DNA of 60,167 bases from a virus, in the IMG/VR virus record IMGVR_UViG_3300017783_000017, positions 1 to 60,167 of that record. One strand, 5' to 3'. Position 1 is the stretch's first letter; each line of letters begins with the position of its first letter. The position numbers were made by a program, and so were the translations under genes. Below, in pieces: positions 32,501 to 42,500 of the stretch. The notes below the pieces were generated by a model that was not told where the DNA came from, did no database searches, and saw only the letters and a program-made list of their open reading frames with translations.

Positions 32501-32897
32501 TATTTTTGTAGACGGAAATGTAATTGGAACTATTACTACCGACACAGATTTAAATTTATCTGCCAATGGTACAGGCAAGGTAAATATAGATGATATAGGT
32601 TTTAAAGATAGTACTATCACAAATAACCTTGCAGACACTGCATTGGAATTTCAGCAAGCAGGCAACGGCTACTTCAAAATTGAAGGCACAGGCGGCTTTG
32701 TTGTACCAAGCGGAACAAGTGTTCAAAGACCTTTGCCAGCATACAGAGAAACTGGTATGATAAGGTTTAACACTCAGGAAGGATACTTAGAAGTATTCGA
32801 CGGAACAAGTTGGGTGTCAGTTGCAGGTGAATCAGGTAGTATTACTTTTGCGGCAGCAGAAAATCTTGTGATTGAGTATGTATTGACGTTAGGATAA
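29568..32897 (+). CDS. Tail fibre with beta-helix and inserted LamG-like lectin domain
   Basis: An 1109-residue paralogue of the 820-residue fibre: same start (LGRISGPLLKANLLREG), same shaft motifs, same beta-helix (MLYVAENGDDTLTGTHPNDP, IHIFPGLYQETFPMTVPAG) and same terminal modules. Between GLYGFDSAN (~residue 425) and GGELRSIASACVYGNYGAYG (~735) it carries ~300 extra residues. These include a LamG/concanavalin-like jelly roll (31099-31660: FGASSLQLDGTEDYIGVGSN, GNFTVVTWIHPTS, WYHVAVARSGTTIKLFINGN). LamG_3 domains bind sugars. The insertion occurs in the loop after a conserved WLNSFTYFAQRGLY, so receptor specificity may differ from the paralogue. Confidence 0.88.
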   Translation: MALGRISGPLLKANLLREGVDLAFENDLLYLDVNNSRIGIKTNTPQYDLDVNGTARVPQLEVSTNANIADVTISGNTVSTTNPQLTLGTADTVVYQNKAQIDSIDIENNTISTNTTNENLEFAPNGTGTVEIFADTNVYGNIVATGSITADGNITIGDADTDDITINAEVASNIIPDASATYNLGSATKRWNQVFTNTLYADTVSANDLLVGGIDLALRQGNMLYVAENGDDTLTGTHPNDPFATIQQALSVATAGDTIHIFPGLYQETFPMTVPAGVTVKGHSIRSVNITPTALSNTSTAFYLNGESTVEDLTIKDFFAPGYAFAFNPTGITVTTRSPYIRNVSVITAGSVTSASDPRGYLQGDAGGGAYLDGELATVGSREAGCLFHSVTFIVPNADALSFTNGTRVEWLNSFTYFAQRGLYGFDSANGLKGTGQTQIRVTGGSGTFSAGQTFTYYDTDGVSVLAQGTIDTVDADNKFYITGNLTGLTTAQDRGGKTIVRYQNPVTDTAKQKFGASSLQLDGTEDYIGVGSNNDFGFGTGNFTVVTWIHPTSVTGTRVIADMRAGADTDTGLLLTMASGVASVYINGSTILTAGTTTMTTSTWYHVAVARSGTTIKLFINGNEEASATYSASMGTAKPLIIGAKYDGSGEFFEGNYDDFRIKKGTAQYTANFTAPTTQLVGDSATVLLLQFNNALDSSIEIIDNVTTSQDLRFSGGATADFVTLADKTDFGGELRSIASACVYGNYGAYGNGNGVLMYLISQNFAYIGTGKEVDNDINDVVQVNEVTELSNAQIRFSSVDHNGDFRVGDLFYVNQKDGTINFTSADFNVNSQNGITIVDGSDVTTILGDQITTGNLKFAGNTISSVAGDINLDSATGHLKLTATGGLQLPKGTTAQRPGSPATGQIRYNTDTNMFEGYDGNWIALNGVYDLDLDTYITAENTPGANDDTIRMYVGGSERVNITSARLDTPRIEVDDIFVDGNVIGTITTDTDLNLSANGTGKVNIDDIGFKDSTITNNLADTALEFQQAGNGYFKIEGTGGFVVPSGTSVQRPLPAYRETGMIRFNTQEGYLEVFDGTSWVSVAGESGSITFAAAENLVIEYVLTLG

Positions 32898-32901
32898 TTA
32901 G

Positions 32902-33231
32902 ATGGCAACATTATTTAAAAATAAAGTAGTAAAAGATATAGGAAAATTACCTATAACAGCAATAGCAACCGATGCAAGTACAAGAAGTACAATCGTTGGT
33001 ATAACTGTAGCTAATCTTACTACCGACACAGTAAAAGTAAGCCTTATTGTAGGAGACGATACCAGCGTTAAAGGTTTTTATTTAAAGGATGTAGCAATAC
33101 CTACAAATGCAACATTGAAAGTAATCGGTGCAGGTGATAAACTTATTTTAGCACCAGAAAATTCATTAGAAATACAAGCAGACGAAGATGACGCTTTAGA
33201 TGCTGTAATAAGTTATGTGGATATTGTTTAA
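32902..33231 (+). CDS. Small beta-sandwich virion protein (paralogue 2)
   Basis: A 109-residue all-beta protein (ITAIATDASTRSTIVGITVA, LKDVAIPTNATLKVIGAGDK, LEIQADEDDALDAVISYVDI). Same size and strand order as 26044-26379 and 44778-45098. ATG lies 4 nt after the fibre stop. A structural role beside fibres is inferred. Confidence 0.65.
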   Translation: MATLFKNKVVKDIGKLPITAIATDASTRSTIVGITVANLTTDTVKVSLIVGDDTSVKGFYLKDVAIPTNATLKVIGAGDKLILAPENSLEIQADEDDALDAVISYVDIV

Positions 33232-33243
33232 GGAGAATATGTT

Positions 33244-33633
33244 ATGTCGTTGACTATAATAGGCGGACCAGGAGAAGGTAACTCGGGTTTTACATCTGAA
33301 GTAAGATTCTTTTACGGATTACGCAGAACAGACAAAGGTGAATTGTTCTTTGGTAGATTAGATCAATTTAATGATAACGACAGTATTAACATTAATAAAC
33401 CAGGTGACGTTGAAGAACAATTTAACGAATTTACAGAAGGACAAGATTTCTTTGAAGGCAGAGATGTCGATCATGAATTAGTTTATAATAATTTAAATTA
33501 TGAACAATACAAATGGGACAACAGAAACATATATTATTATGTGAATGACGAAGGCGAATTGGTTGCAAGGGTAAATCAAAAGCAAACATACAATGACGGT
33601 GATTCATCAAATGGATTACAGCAGTACGGTTAA
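33244..33633 (+). CDS. Small fibre-locus virion protein
   Basis: A 129-residue polar protein (MSLTIIGGPGEGNSGFTSEV, RFFYGLRRTDKGELFFGRLD, Asn/Asp/Tyr-rich C-terminus). RBS AGGAGAATAT. Similar short proteins sit just before giant fibres in marine T4-like phages. No domain is recognised. It is probably a fibre hinge or baseplate adaptor, by position only. Confidence 0.6.
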   Translation: MSLTIIGGPGEGNSGFTSEVRFFYGLRRTDKGELFFGRLDQFNDNDSININKPGDVEEQFNEFTEGQDFFEGRDVDHELVYNNLNYEQYKWDNRNIYYYVNDEGELVARVNQKQTYNDGDSSNGLQQYG

Positions 33634-33644
33634 AGGTATAGAAC

Positions 33645-36600
33645 ATGGCAGAGTTTAAGTTAGATAGATTAAAATTTAGATGGAGAGGAAACTGGGCTTC
33701 AACTATCAATTACCGTAAAGATGACGTAATAACTTATCAAGGTAAGGCTTACGTTTGTTTACAAGCCCACGTTGCTTCAACAAATTTTTATACAGATAGA
33801 GATCCAGCAACCGGCGAAACAATTGCTGTAAGAGTGGGAGCTGATGCATTAAATAATCAAGCACAAGGACAGTTTACATTTGATAACATAAATGCTCCTG
33901 TGCAAAATCTACTACAAGGTAGAACATATACTTTTGATTGTAGCGACAACACAACAATTAATTTCAATACAGCAGTAAACATTTTAAAGTTTAGTTCAAC
34001 TAAAGACGGTAAATGGAACGGTGGAGACACTTACAACATTGGTGTTAGTTATGAACTTGATAGTTTACCTGTAACTGAAACAGAATATGATGATGGTTAT
34101 TCAACTGCTACTACAAGACACATTATTATCACAGTTAGTGCAGACTCGCCTGAAAGATTATATTACTTTAGTACAACAAACCCAGGCATGGGTAATGAAT
34201 TACAAACAAGATATGGTAGCTATTGGGAACTTATGTCCGATGGACAAGTTTGGAAAGGCGATTGGATTCGCGGCCAATACTATAGCGAAGGAGAAATTGT
34301 AAAGTATCGAGGACGTCAATATAAATGTATTGTTCAACATACATCACAAGTTATATTAGATTTTGAAGACGATATTGCACATTGGGAATTATTTAAGACA
34401 GGCTACGATTGGAACAACACTTGGACAGAAAGCACCGACTATAAAGTTGACGATGTAATACGTTATAATGGTGTAACTTATATTTGTAACACTGCACACA
34501 CATCTAATTCAGTTTTAGCAGGATTAGAATTTGATATTGCAAAATGGACAATTATAAGTGAAACTGAAAATTGGAAAGGTGACTGGACCATCAGCACCAG
34601 ATACATGCTCCATGACGTAGTTAAGTATGGTGGATATGTATATAGATGTATACAATATCATACATCTGCAGACAACGCAAATGTTGACGGATTAGAACTC
34701 GATCAAGCTAAATGGGTAAGCCAAGTTCAAGGTATTGAATACAAAGGTGATTGGTCCGGTGCAACAAGATATAAAATTGGTGACGTAGTAAAAAATGATG
34801 CGTCATTATACAAGTGTAAACTTGGACATACATCAGATGCTACTGCATTACGTAATGACGAATCAGCCGCATGGGATCTATATATTCCTGGATTAGATTT
34901 TGAAGGTCGCTGGAATAGTACAACTGAATATCAAAAAGGTGATATAGTTTTACATGGCGGTTATGTTTATACTGCACTAACTAATAATATTGATTCTGTA
35001 CCAGGCGCTAATGGATTGGCACAAGATACTGGCGATTGGGAAGTTACGCTTACAGGGTATAGAGCTTTAAATGATTATGATGAAACATTACAGTACCGCA
35101 CAGGTGATGTAGTACGTTACAGCGGATATTTGTACCAAGCAAAAGTTGACACACTTGCTGAAAGCCCAACACAACAACCATTAAGTTGGCAAATATTAGT
35201 ACCAGGACGTCAATTTAGAAACGCATGGGAAGACGATGTAACTTATTACGTAGGTGATATTGTAACGTGGGCTGGAACAACATACGAATGTATCTTAGAG
35301 CATACTTCTACAAATAGTGATAGTAGACCTGATTTAGATATTATACAACCAGATCAAAACTATTGGAAAATAAGCATTAAGGGTGCAGAAGGTAATAAAT
35401 TAACAAACTTCGGCGATATTAAAGTTTATGATACTGAATCTACAAGATTAGCAGTTGGATCATCGGGTAATGTGCTTAAAGTAGGAACTGATTCTATTCC
35501 AAAATGGGAAGCATTTGAAGAAGTTGATAGAGCTTTCTTTGTGTCACCTGAAGGTACAGATTCAGCTGTAAATGGTAAAACGGCGGCAGAACCTTTTAGA
35601 ACTGTAAAATTTGCTTGTGATTATGCAAGAACTAATCCAGCATTTCTTTATGAACCAAACCTAACTACATCTGATTACCAAGATAATTTAACAGGTATTG
35701 GGTTAGCCATACTACAAATACAAGCTGGCGCAGATATACCAGATGCACCAAACTTCAAAGCGTTTTTACAAACACAAACAGATGACGGTTATACGTATGC
35801 TGATATAGTTCGTGATAGCACAGATTCGACAGACGATGCTAACTTTTTTGAATTGTATAAATTAGCACCAGAAGATGCACCATCGCAAGACATAACAGAT
35901 TCTATTAACAATATTATTATTGAACTAACAGAAAACACTACTCCTTACATAGGAGAATATGTAGAGTACAACGGTACTAATTATTCTTTAATAAAAAGTA
36001 TTCCTAAAACAACTACAATTAATATTAAGACAGGTGTATATAGAGAACAAATTCCAATACTTGTCCCTGCAAATACTGCTTTGGTAGGCGACGAATTAAG
36101 AAGCACAAGAATTGAACCAGCTCCAGGATTAGAGACTGCAAACATGTTCTACGTAAGAAACGGATCTGGTATACGTAATATGACTCTACAAGGGTTGACA
36201 GGCGAATTAGGTGCACCAAACGCTAATAACACCAGACGTCCGACAGCAGGAGCATATGTTTCACTTGATCCAGGAGACGGTTCAGACGATACTGCGGCAT
36301 GGATTACAACAAAGTCACCGTATGTGCAAAATGTTTCTACATTTGGTACAGGGTGTGTAGGTATGAAAGTAGATGGTGCATTACACGATGGCGGTAATAA
36401 ATCAATTGTTGCTAACGACTTTACACAAGTTTTAAGTGATGGTATTGGTTACTGGGCAAACAAAGATGGCAAGTCAGAACTTGTGTCTGTGTTTACGTAC
36501 TACAATCATATCGGTTACTTGTGTACAGATGGTGGAAAGTTACGTGCAACCAACGGTAACAACTCATATGGAGATTACGGTTCAGTTGCAGAAGGATTTA

Positions 36601-39521
36601 ACGCAGACGAAGTTCCTGTTACAGCTAAAATAGACAACAGAACAAAACAAGCTGAAACTGGAAGATTATTTACATACGGTACAGACGAACAAAAACTTCT
36701 TGCAGTAGCTTATAAAAATGCTGGAGAAACATATACATCAGCAACAATATCATTTGCTGGCGCAGGACAATATGGTACTGGTAAAATTGATGAAATTAGA
36801 AACGGCGCAGTTAGCAATGTAAGAGTAGATCCAAAAGGTGACAGTACTGTACCAGGTGGTTTTGATTACCAATTTGTTGCCAACACTGCACAGGGTGGTG
36901 ATACTTTATCTATTACACTTGCACAGGCAGATGTAGGTACACAAGCAAAGTATATAGGACAGAGAATTGTTATTGTTTCAGGTAAAGGTGTAGGACAGTA
37001 TGGTGAAATTACTGACTTTGATGAAACAGGAAAAATTGTTATTGTAAGTAGAGAATCAGATGGAAAAAATGGTTGGGATCATTTCCAACCTGGATATCCA
37101 ATAGAAGCAACTTTAGATTCAACTACAAGATATAATATTGAACCAAAAATTACATTTACTGAACCATTGTTTGAAGCAACAAACGTAAATGGTCCTGAAA
37201 GTGGAAGTTGGCAGTACATAGTTTATGGAGGATCCAAATATGTTGCTGCCACTACAGACGGTAAGGTTGCAGTAAGTACAGACGGAACAAGTTGGACCAG
37301 CAATACTGTAACAAGTGATACTTGTGAAGTAAGTGGACTTGTTTTTGACGGAACGAATTTTATTATTAGTTTCGGAAGTTACGACAATGCCGCAACAGAT
37401 AAGTTTGCATATACTACTACAGGTAGTTCATGGACAGTTTCAACAGGGGCTATAACAGCTAACTGGCATACTATGTCAACTATAAACGGTAAGACTGTTA
37501 TGTTAGCACGTAACGGCTCTTATCAATATAGTGATGCGGCAGCCATAGGAACATGGGCTGGTAAGTCAGCAAGCGATGCTAATAACCCGTTAGTTACAGC
37601 AACACAAGCAGGCAGAGATTTTACAATAATTAGAACATTGGACAATAGGAAATGGGTTGATCCGCATTGTATTTTACAAGCAATGCAAGGATCGGGCGGA
37701 TTACTTGGCGACTTTATGGACGAAACAGTACAAGCTACTGGATTTGTAAGAAAAGATATTAACAATTCCGGCGGATTTACTTCTAAAGATACAGATTGTT
37801 TTACTGCTTGGCTTGCAGGAACAAATGGCGCAGACGCCGACGATGAAGTAACATATAATAGAAGTTTAAGAATTGAACAAATATTTGAAGACTTAGTTGC
37901 ACGTAAAATTAGTAATAGTACGTCTATTGAAGATAATTATGGCGGCAAACAAGTTTTCTATGATGGTGTTCATATTGCATTTGATGCAACAGATGGATAT
38001 TTTGCATGGTCTGTTGATGGCGAATATTGGATAACTTGGGACCACGTAGGAACTTCCGGATTACCAGTTTCTCCAAGAAGAGTACCACAATTCCAATATT
38101 CAGATGGTGCGTACGGAGCAAACAAATTAGTGCTTATAGGTGCTGAAGAAGCAGATAGTGCATTTGGATTTATACCAACTGTAGTTACACAAAACGGACA
38201 GATTTTTGAAACAGGTTATATACAAGAAGGTATATTTACAAATATAAGTTACGCTACAGGAACATTCCTTGCAACAGGTAATAGTTCTTTTGCGGCAAAA
38301 TCAACAAACGGATTGTATTGGAATACATACGGAGATGACAGTACAACGTTATCTATGACTGACTTCAAGAGCTTTACAGCAAGTGCAAGTGCAGGAGATA
38401 ATGACTGGATAGTTCTTGTTGACGGATCAAATCAATGGGATAAAGTTTCTACAGGAACACGAGCTATTGGTAGAGTAATTGTTACAACATCAAGAATAGC
38501 GGAAGTTGAAGTATACGAACCTGGTTCAGGATATACTGACGGATTATGTTTTGCTACACTTTATGATAATGAAAATACAAGAGACGCAATTTTAGATGTA
38601 AATATCAGAGATGGAGTTTTAGGTCCACCAACAATTACATATGCAGGAGAAGGATACACAACTGCTACTGCAACAATTACCGGAGATGGATATGCAGACA
38701 ATTATCAAACAGGTACAACTTTGTTTGTTAAAGACTTATCAGCAATACCAGGACCTGGATCAAACTTAAACATTGGCGGCATCGACGAAGTTCTTTATTC
38801 AGTAACAAAAGTGAGCAATCAAGAATTGATTAGTGGTAGTTGGTCTGCAGAATTTTTAATTAGCCCAAGTTTACAAGCTGATGAATCACCAGCACACGAA
38901 GTAGACTGTACAATACGTGAACAATTTAGTCAAGTAAGATTAACAGGGCACGATTTCTTAGATATTGGTACAGGAAATATTTCCAGCACACGTTATCCAA
39001 CATTATACTTAGAAGGTGAAAATCCAGTAGATGATCCTAAACCTTTTAATGAAACAATTATATATAACGGTGGTAGAGTATTCTATACAAGTACTGACCA
39101 GGACGGTAACTTTAAAGTAGGTGACTTATTTGAAGTTGAACAGGCCAGAGGTGTTGTTACAATTAGTGCAACACAATTTAATTTAAGCGGACTTACAGAA
39201 TTATCACTTGGTGGTATTCAAGTCGGCGCAAGCGCAGTTGTAATTAGAGAGTTTTCAAAAGAAACATCTTTTATTGCTAACAGTGATAATATTGTACCAA
39301 CACAAAAAGCTATTGCGGCATACTTAGAAAGCAGGATTAGCGGCGGTGGTTCAAATGCTACTACAAATACATTAGTAGCTGGACAAGTACAAATAACCTC
39401 AAACACATTAAGTTCGGCGGCAGAATTATATGTTAATATTGATGCACCAGTAAACGCAATTGGCGGCATTGACGGACATTTATTAGCCACACAATACTTA
39501 TTAGGAAGTAGCGGTGAATAA
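33645..39521 (+). CDS. Giant tail fibre A: CBM5/12-like repeats, degenerate cupredoxin, beta-helix, BNR-like insert
   Basis: A 1958-residue protein. Residues 11-~580 (33675-35385) hold eight ~60-residue repeats of the form W....Y..GD[VI]V.Y.G..Y.C...HTS, the CBM5/12 (chitin/carbohydrate-binding) pattern. Within repeat 1 is a ~115-residue cupredoxin-like insert (33867-34215). Its ligand positions read Asn112, Ser176, Asn179 and Met182, so a copper site is unlikely. Residues ~630-1060 are pectin-lyase-like (FFVSPEGTDSAVNGKTAAEP, IKTGVYREQIPILVPANTAL). Residues ~1185-1600 (37200-38460) hold a BNR/propeller-like insert (VAVSTDGTSWTSN, YFAWSVDGEYWITW). The C-terminus (~1770-1958) has RLTGHDFLDIGTGN and NGGRVFYTSTDQDGNFKVGD. 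Paralogue of the next gene. Confidence 0.85.
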   Translation: MAEFKLDRLKFRWRGNWASTINYRKDDVITYQGKAYVCLQAHVASTNFYTDRDPATGETIAVRVGADALNNQAQGQFTFDNINAPVQNLLQGRTYTFDCSDNTTINFNTAVNILKFSSTKDGKWNGGDTYNIGVSYELDSLPVTETEYDDGYSTATTRHIIITVSADSPERLYYFSTTNPGMGNELQTRYGSYWELMSDGQVWKGDWIRGQYYSEGEIVKYRGRQYKCIVQHTSQVILDFEDDIAHWELFKTGYDWNNTWTESTDYKVDDVIRYNGVTYICNTAHTSNSVLAGLEFDIAKWTIISETENWKGDWTISTRYMLHDVVKYGGYVYRCIQYHTSADNANVDGLELDQAKWVSQVQGIEYKGDWSGATRYKIGDVVKNDASLYKCKLGHTSDATALRNDESAAWDLYIPGLDFEGRWNSTTEYQKGDIVLHGGYVYTALTNNIDSVPGANGLAQDTGDWEVTLTGYRALNDYDETLQYRTGDVVRYSGYLYQAKVDTLAESPTQQPLSWQILVPGRQFRNAWEDDVTYYVGDIVTWAGTTYECILEHTSTNSDSRPDLDIIQPDQNYWKISIKGAEGNKLTNFGDIKVYDTESTRLAVGSSGNVLKVGTDSIPKWEAFEEVDRAFFVSPEGTDSAVNGKTAAEPFRTVKFACDYARTNPAFLYEPNLTTSDYQDNLTGIGLAILQIQAGADIPDAPNFKAFLQTQTDDGYTYADIVRDSTDSTDDANFFELYKLAPEDAPSQDITDSINNIIIELTENTTPYIGEYVEYNGTNYSLIKSIPKTTTINIKTGVYREQIPILVPANTALVGDELRSTRIEPAPGLETANMFYVRNGSGIRNMTLQGLTGELGAPNANNTRRPTAGAYVSLDPGDGSDDTAAWITTKSPYVQNVSTFGTGCVGMKVDGALHDGGNKSIVANDFTQVLSDGIGYWANKDGKSELVSVFTYYNHIGYLCTDGGKLRATNGNNSYGDYGSVAEGFNADEVPVTAKIDNRTKQAETGRLFTYGTDEQKLLAVAYKNAGETYTSATISFAGAGQYGTGKIDEIRNGAVSNVRVDPKGDSTVPGGFDYQFVANTAQGGDTLSITLAQADVGTQAKYIGQRIVIVSGKGVGQYGEITDFDETGKIVIVSRESDGKNGWDHFQPGYPIEATLDSTTRYNIEPKITFTEPLFEATNVNGPESGSWQYIVYGGSKYVAATTDGKVAVSTDGTSWTSNTVTSDTCEVSGLVFDGTNFIISFGSYDNAATDKFAYTTTGSSWTVSTGAITANWHTMSTINGKTVMLARNGSYQYSDAAAIGTWAGKSASDANNPLVTATQAGRDFTIIRTLDNRKWVDPHCILQAMQGSGGLLGDFMDETVQATGFVRKDINNSGGFTSKDTDCFTAWLAGTNGADADDEVTYNRSLRIEQIFEDLVARKISNSTSIEDNYGGKQVFYDGVHIAFDATDGYFAWSVDGEYWITWDHVGTSGLPVSPRRVPQFQYSDGAYGANKLVLIGAEEADSAFGFIPTVVTQNGQIFETGYIQEGIFTNISYATGTFLATGNSSFAAKSTNGLYWNTYGDDSTTLSMTDFKSFTASASAGDNDWIVLVDGSNQWDKVSTGTRAIGRVIVTTSRIAEVEVYEPGSGYTDGLCFATLYDNENTRDAILDVNIRDGVLGPPTITYAGEGYTTATATITGDGYADNYQTGTTLFVKDLSAIPGPGSNLNIGGIDEVLYSVTKVSNQELISGSWSAEFLISPSLQADESPAHEVDCTIREQFSQVRLTGHDFLDIGTGNISSTRYPTLYLEGENPVDDPKPFNETIIYNGGRVFYTSTDQDGNFKVGDLFEVEQARGVVTISATQFNLSGLTELSLGGIQVGASAVVIREFSKETSFIANSDNIVPTQKAIAAYLESRISGGGSNATTNTLVAGQVQITSNTLSSAAELYVNIDAPVNAIGGIDGHLLATQYLLGSSGE
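33675..35385 (+). repeat. Eight CBM5/12-like coding repeats (fibre A)
   Basis: Each unit has a W-D/W...Y.K.GDVV.Y.G..Y.C core ending HTS...W. Units 6-7 are degenerate (lack Cys or HTS). The cupredoxin-like domain interrupts unit 1. Confidence 0.8.
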
Positions 39522-39531
39522 TATGTGGGTA

Positions 39532-39539
39532 GATAAATA
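39532..39539 (+). promoter_or_regulatory. Late promoter element GATAAATA
   Basis: 21 nt before giant fibre B's ATG, just after fibre A's stop. Confidence 0.55.
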
Positions 39540-39559
39540 CATAGAAGACGGAGCATCAA

Positions 39560-42500
39560 ATGGCAGAGTTTAAGTTAGGACGAATTAGATTTGTATACAA
39601 AAGTGATTGGGTAACCAGCACTACATATTACAAAGATGATATAGTTAGATATGGTGGTAATACATATGTATGTATTGGCGGCCATACAGCGGCAGCAGAT
39701 TTTTACACAGATCTAAGCGCATATTGGAATAAAATTACTGACGGTCAGCAATGGAAAGGAGACTGGGATAATGCCCAGCTTTATAAAATTAATGACGTTG
39801 TTCAATATGGCGGTAACTTATACATTGCTAACGAAGGTCACACATCAGCTGATAATTCAGATGCAGTAAATACAACATTTACGGTTACTGTAGCGGCTAA
39901 ATCAGGCGGCGGCGGAAATGCATTTTATATTGATGGAACAGAAGCTCCAGTATTACAAATTGTTCCAGGCGCAGTTAATACATTTAATTTAGACAACGCA
40001 ACAAATGCTACACATCCGTTTTTACTTAGTACTTCCTCAGACGGTACTTTAGCAGGTGGAGTATTATACGATCCAAATTCAGTAACTTATCAATTAGATG
40101 GTACTACTGTTGATGTCACTGCATACATAGCAGGATTTCAAGCGGCAACTACAAGAAGATTAATACTTGACCTAACTGGTACTTTTGATGAACCTTTACA
40201 CTACTATTGTAATGCACACACAGGCATGGGCAATAGTATTATTATTACTGCAAATAGTTTAGAAACAGATAGTACAAAATGGGATCTATACGGCGAAGGA
40301 TTTGCATATAAAAACGAATGGACAATTGCAACATATTATAAAACAAATGATATTGTAAAATACAATGGTATACAATATCTTTGTGTAACACCGCATACAT
40401 CATCAGGAACAGTTGCTGAAGGTTTAGAATTTGATCAAAGTAAATGGAATGAATTTACACAAGGTTTTGATTGGAAAGGCGACTGGACAGCAGAAGCAAG
40501 ATACAGAAGAAACGATATTGTAAAATATGGTGGACAAATTTACGTATGTAACACAGGACACACTGCGGCAGCAACAAACGCACTTGGTTTAGAAAACGAT
40601 CAATCTAAATGGGATTACTTCCATAAAGGTATAGAATACAAAGGTGAATGGACACAAGGCACACGATACAAAGTAAACGACATTGTTAAGAGCGGTGGCG
40701 GAACTTGGATCTGTACAGCTTACCATACAGCAACAGGAATAACTCTACGTTCACAAGAAAGCAACTGGGCCGAGTTTGTTGATGGATTAGAATTTGAAGA
40801 TACATGGAATAATGATACCGAATATAATGCAGGCGACTTTATTACATACGGTGGTTATGGTTACGTTGCTGTTATAAACAACAGAGGCGAAGTACCTACA
40901 GAGAATCTTGGTACTTGGGATTTGTTTACTTCAGGATTTAATCATAGAGGTGAATACGGTGACGATTCATCAAACCAAGATTATAGAACAGGGGATGTTA
41001 TAAGTTTAGGAGGTTACACATATCTTTGTATACAAGATAGTAACGGTAACAGACCTCCGAATACAACTTACTGGATGAGATTAAACCAAGGTTTTTATTG
41101 GAAAGATGCTTGGACTGATTCAACATATTATGATCTCGGAGACGTAGTACGTTATAGCGATAGTAGTTACATTTGTGTATTATCACATACATCAGACGAA
41201 ACAGTTGCTCAAAATAGACCAGACCAAGATTTAGATGGTAGTGAATGGAACTTGATGTCAGGTGGTCCTGAATCAGGTACACTAACAACAGACGGTGATA
41301 TAGTTTACTTTGCTGGAGCAGGTCCAGCAAGATTACCAATTGGTCAAGCGGGACAAGTTTTAAAAGTTAACGCGGCAGGTAATGCACCAGAATGGGACTT
41401 CCTTGGAAGTGTGCCAAATGTTGTTTATGTTGATTCAAACGCAGGAAGTGATACTCCTCCACCAACCTATGGTATTACACTTGATCAACCTTTCAAAACA
41501 ATTAGATATGCACTTGAACAAATTGATATGGGAACTAACAGACGTAATAGTTCGTATTTGATAGATTTGAATAGAAGTTTTATACAAGCAGAAGCAGTTG
41601 AATGGGTTGATTATCAAGTAACTAATACAGTATCTCCATTTACAGGATCATTTACATATGATAAGACTGTATGGCGTGTTTTAGTTGGGCGTATTGTTGA
41701 CGCATTAATATATGATTTGAGACACAACGGTAATAAAGGAATAAGAGATTTAACTTTAGAGATATTTGATGATTCAACTATTTCTGGTAAAGAAACAGAA
41801 TTCAACGCAATGTTAACTTATGTTATTGAAACATTAATTGATGATGCTATATATCCTAACTTAGATCCAGCAACTAATTTCCAAACAGCAAATGGCGTTG
41901 GATCACCAATTACACAACAAAAACCAACAGGATATGATCAAAGCACTGAAGAAGTTGATGCGCAATCGTTTACTGAAACTAAAATTGCAGTCCTTAGTTC
42001 TGCAATTACAGCAGGTAATACAACAAGCACAGAAGCAGAATATATACCTAACAATACATGCTATGTAAAGACAGGACAATTTGAAGAACATCTTCCAATG
42101 ATAATACCTGAAAGAACAGCAGTTGTAGGAGACGAGTTACGTTCTACAAGAATTAAACCTTCTCCAGCAGTGACGTCTGCATCAGACACTCCTAAGAGTT
42201 TGGCAGCAATTGCAAGAATAGAAGCTGTTATATCAGACATTGTACAAAACATAAGTATTACGAAGTCAACTGGTAACTCTGATACGCAAGTAACAACAAG
42301 ACCAGCTGGTACATCAGCTGTTGGAACTGTAGCGGCAGACTTGTTTAGACAAATTTATGATTACATAGATTTTAGAATTAATGGCGCAAGCGGAGACTCA
42401 ACTACTCCTCTAACAGCAGGAACAAATACTCCACAAACATCTACAGACTATACATATTCAAGAGAAGTTATTGAAGCAAATAGAGATTTTATTATTGCAG

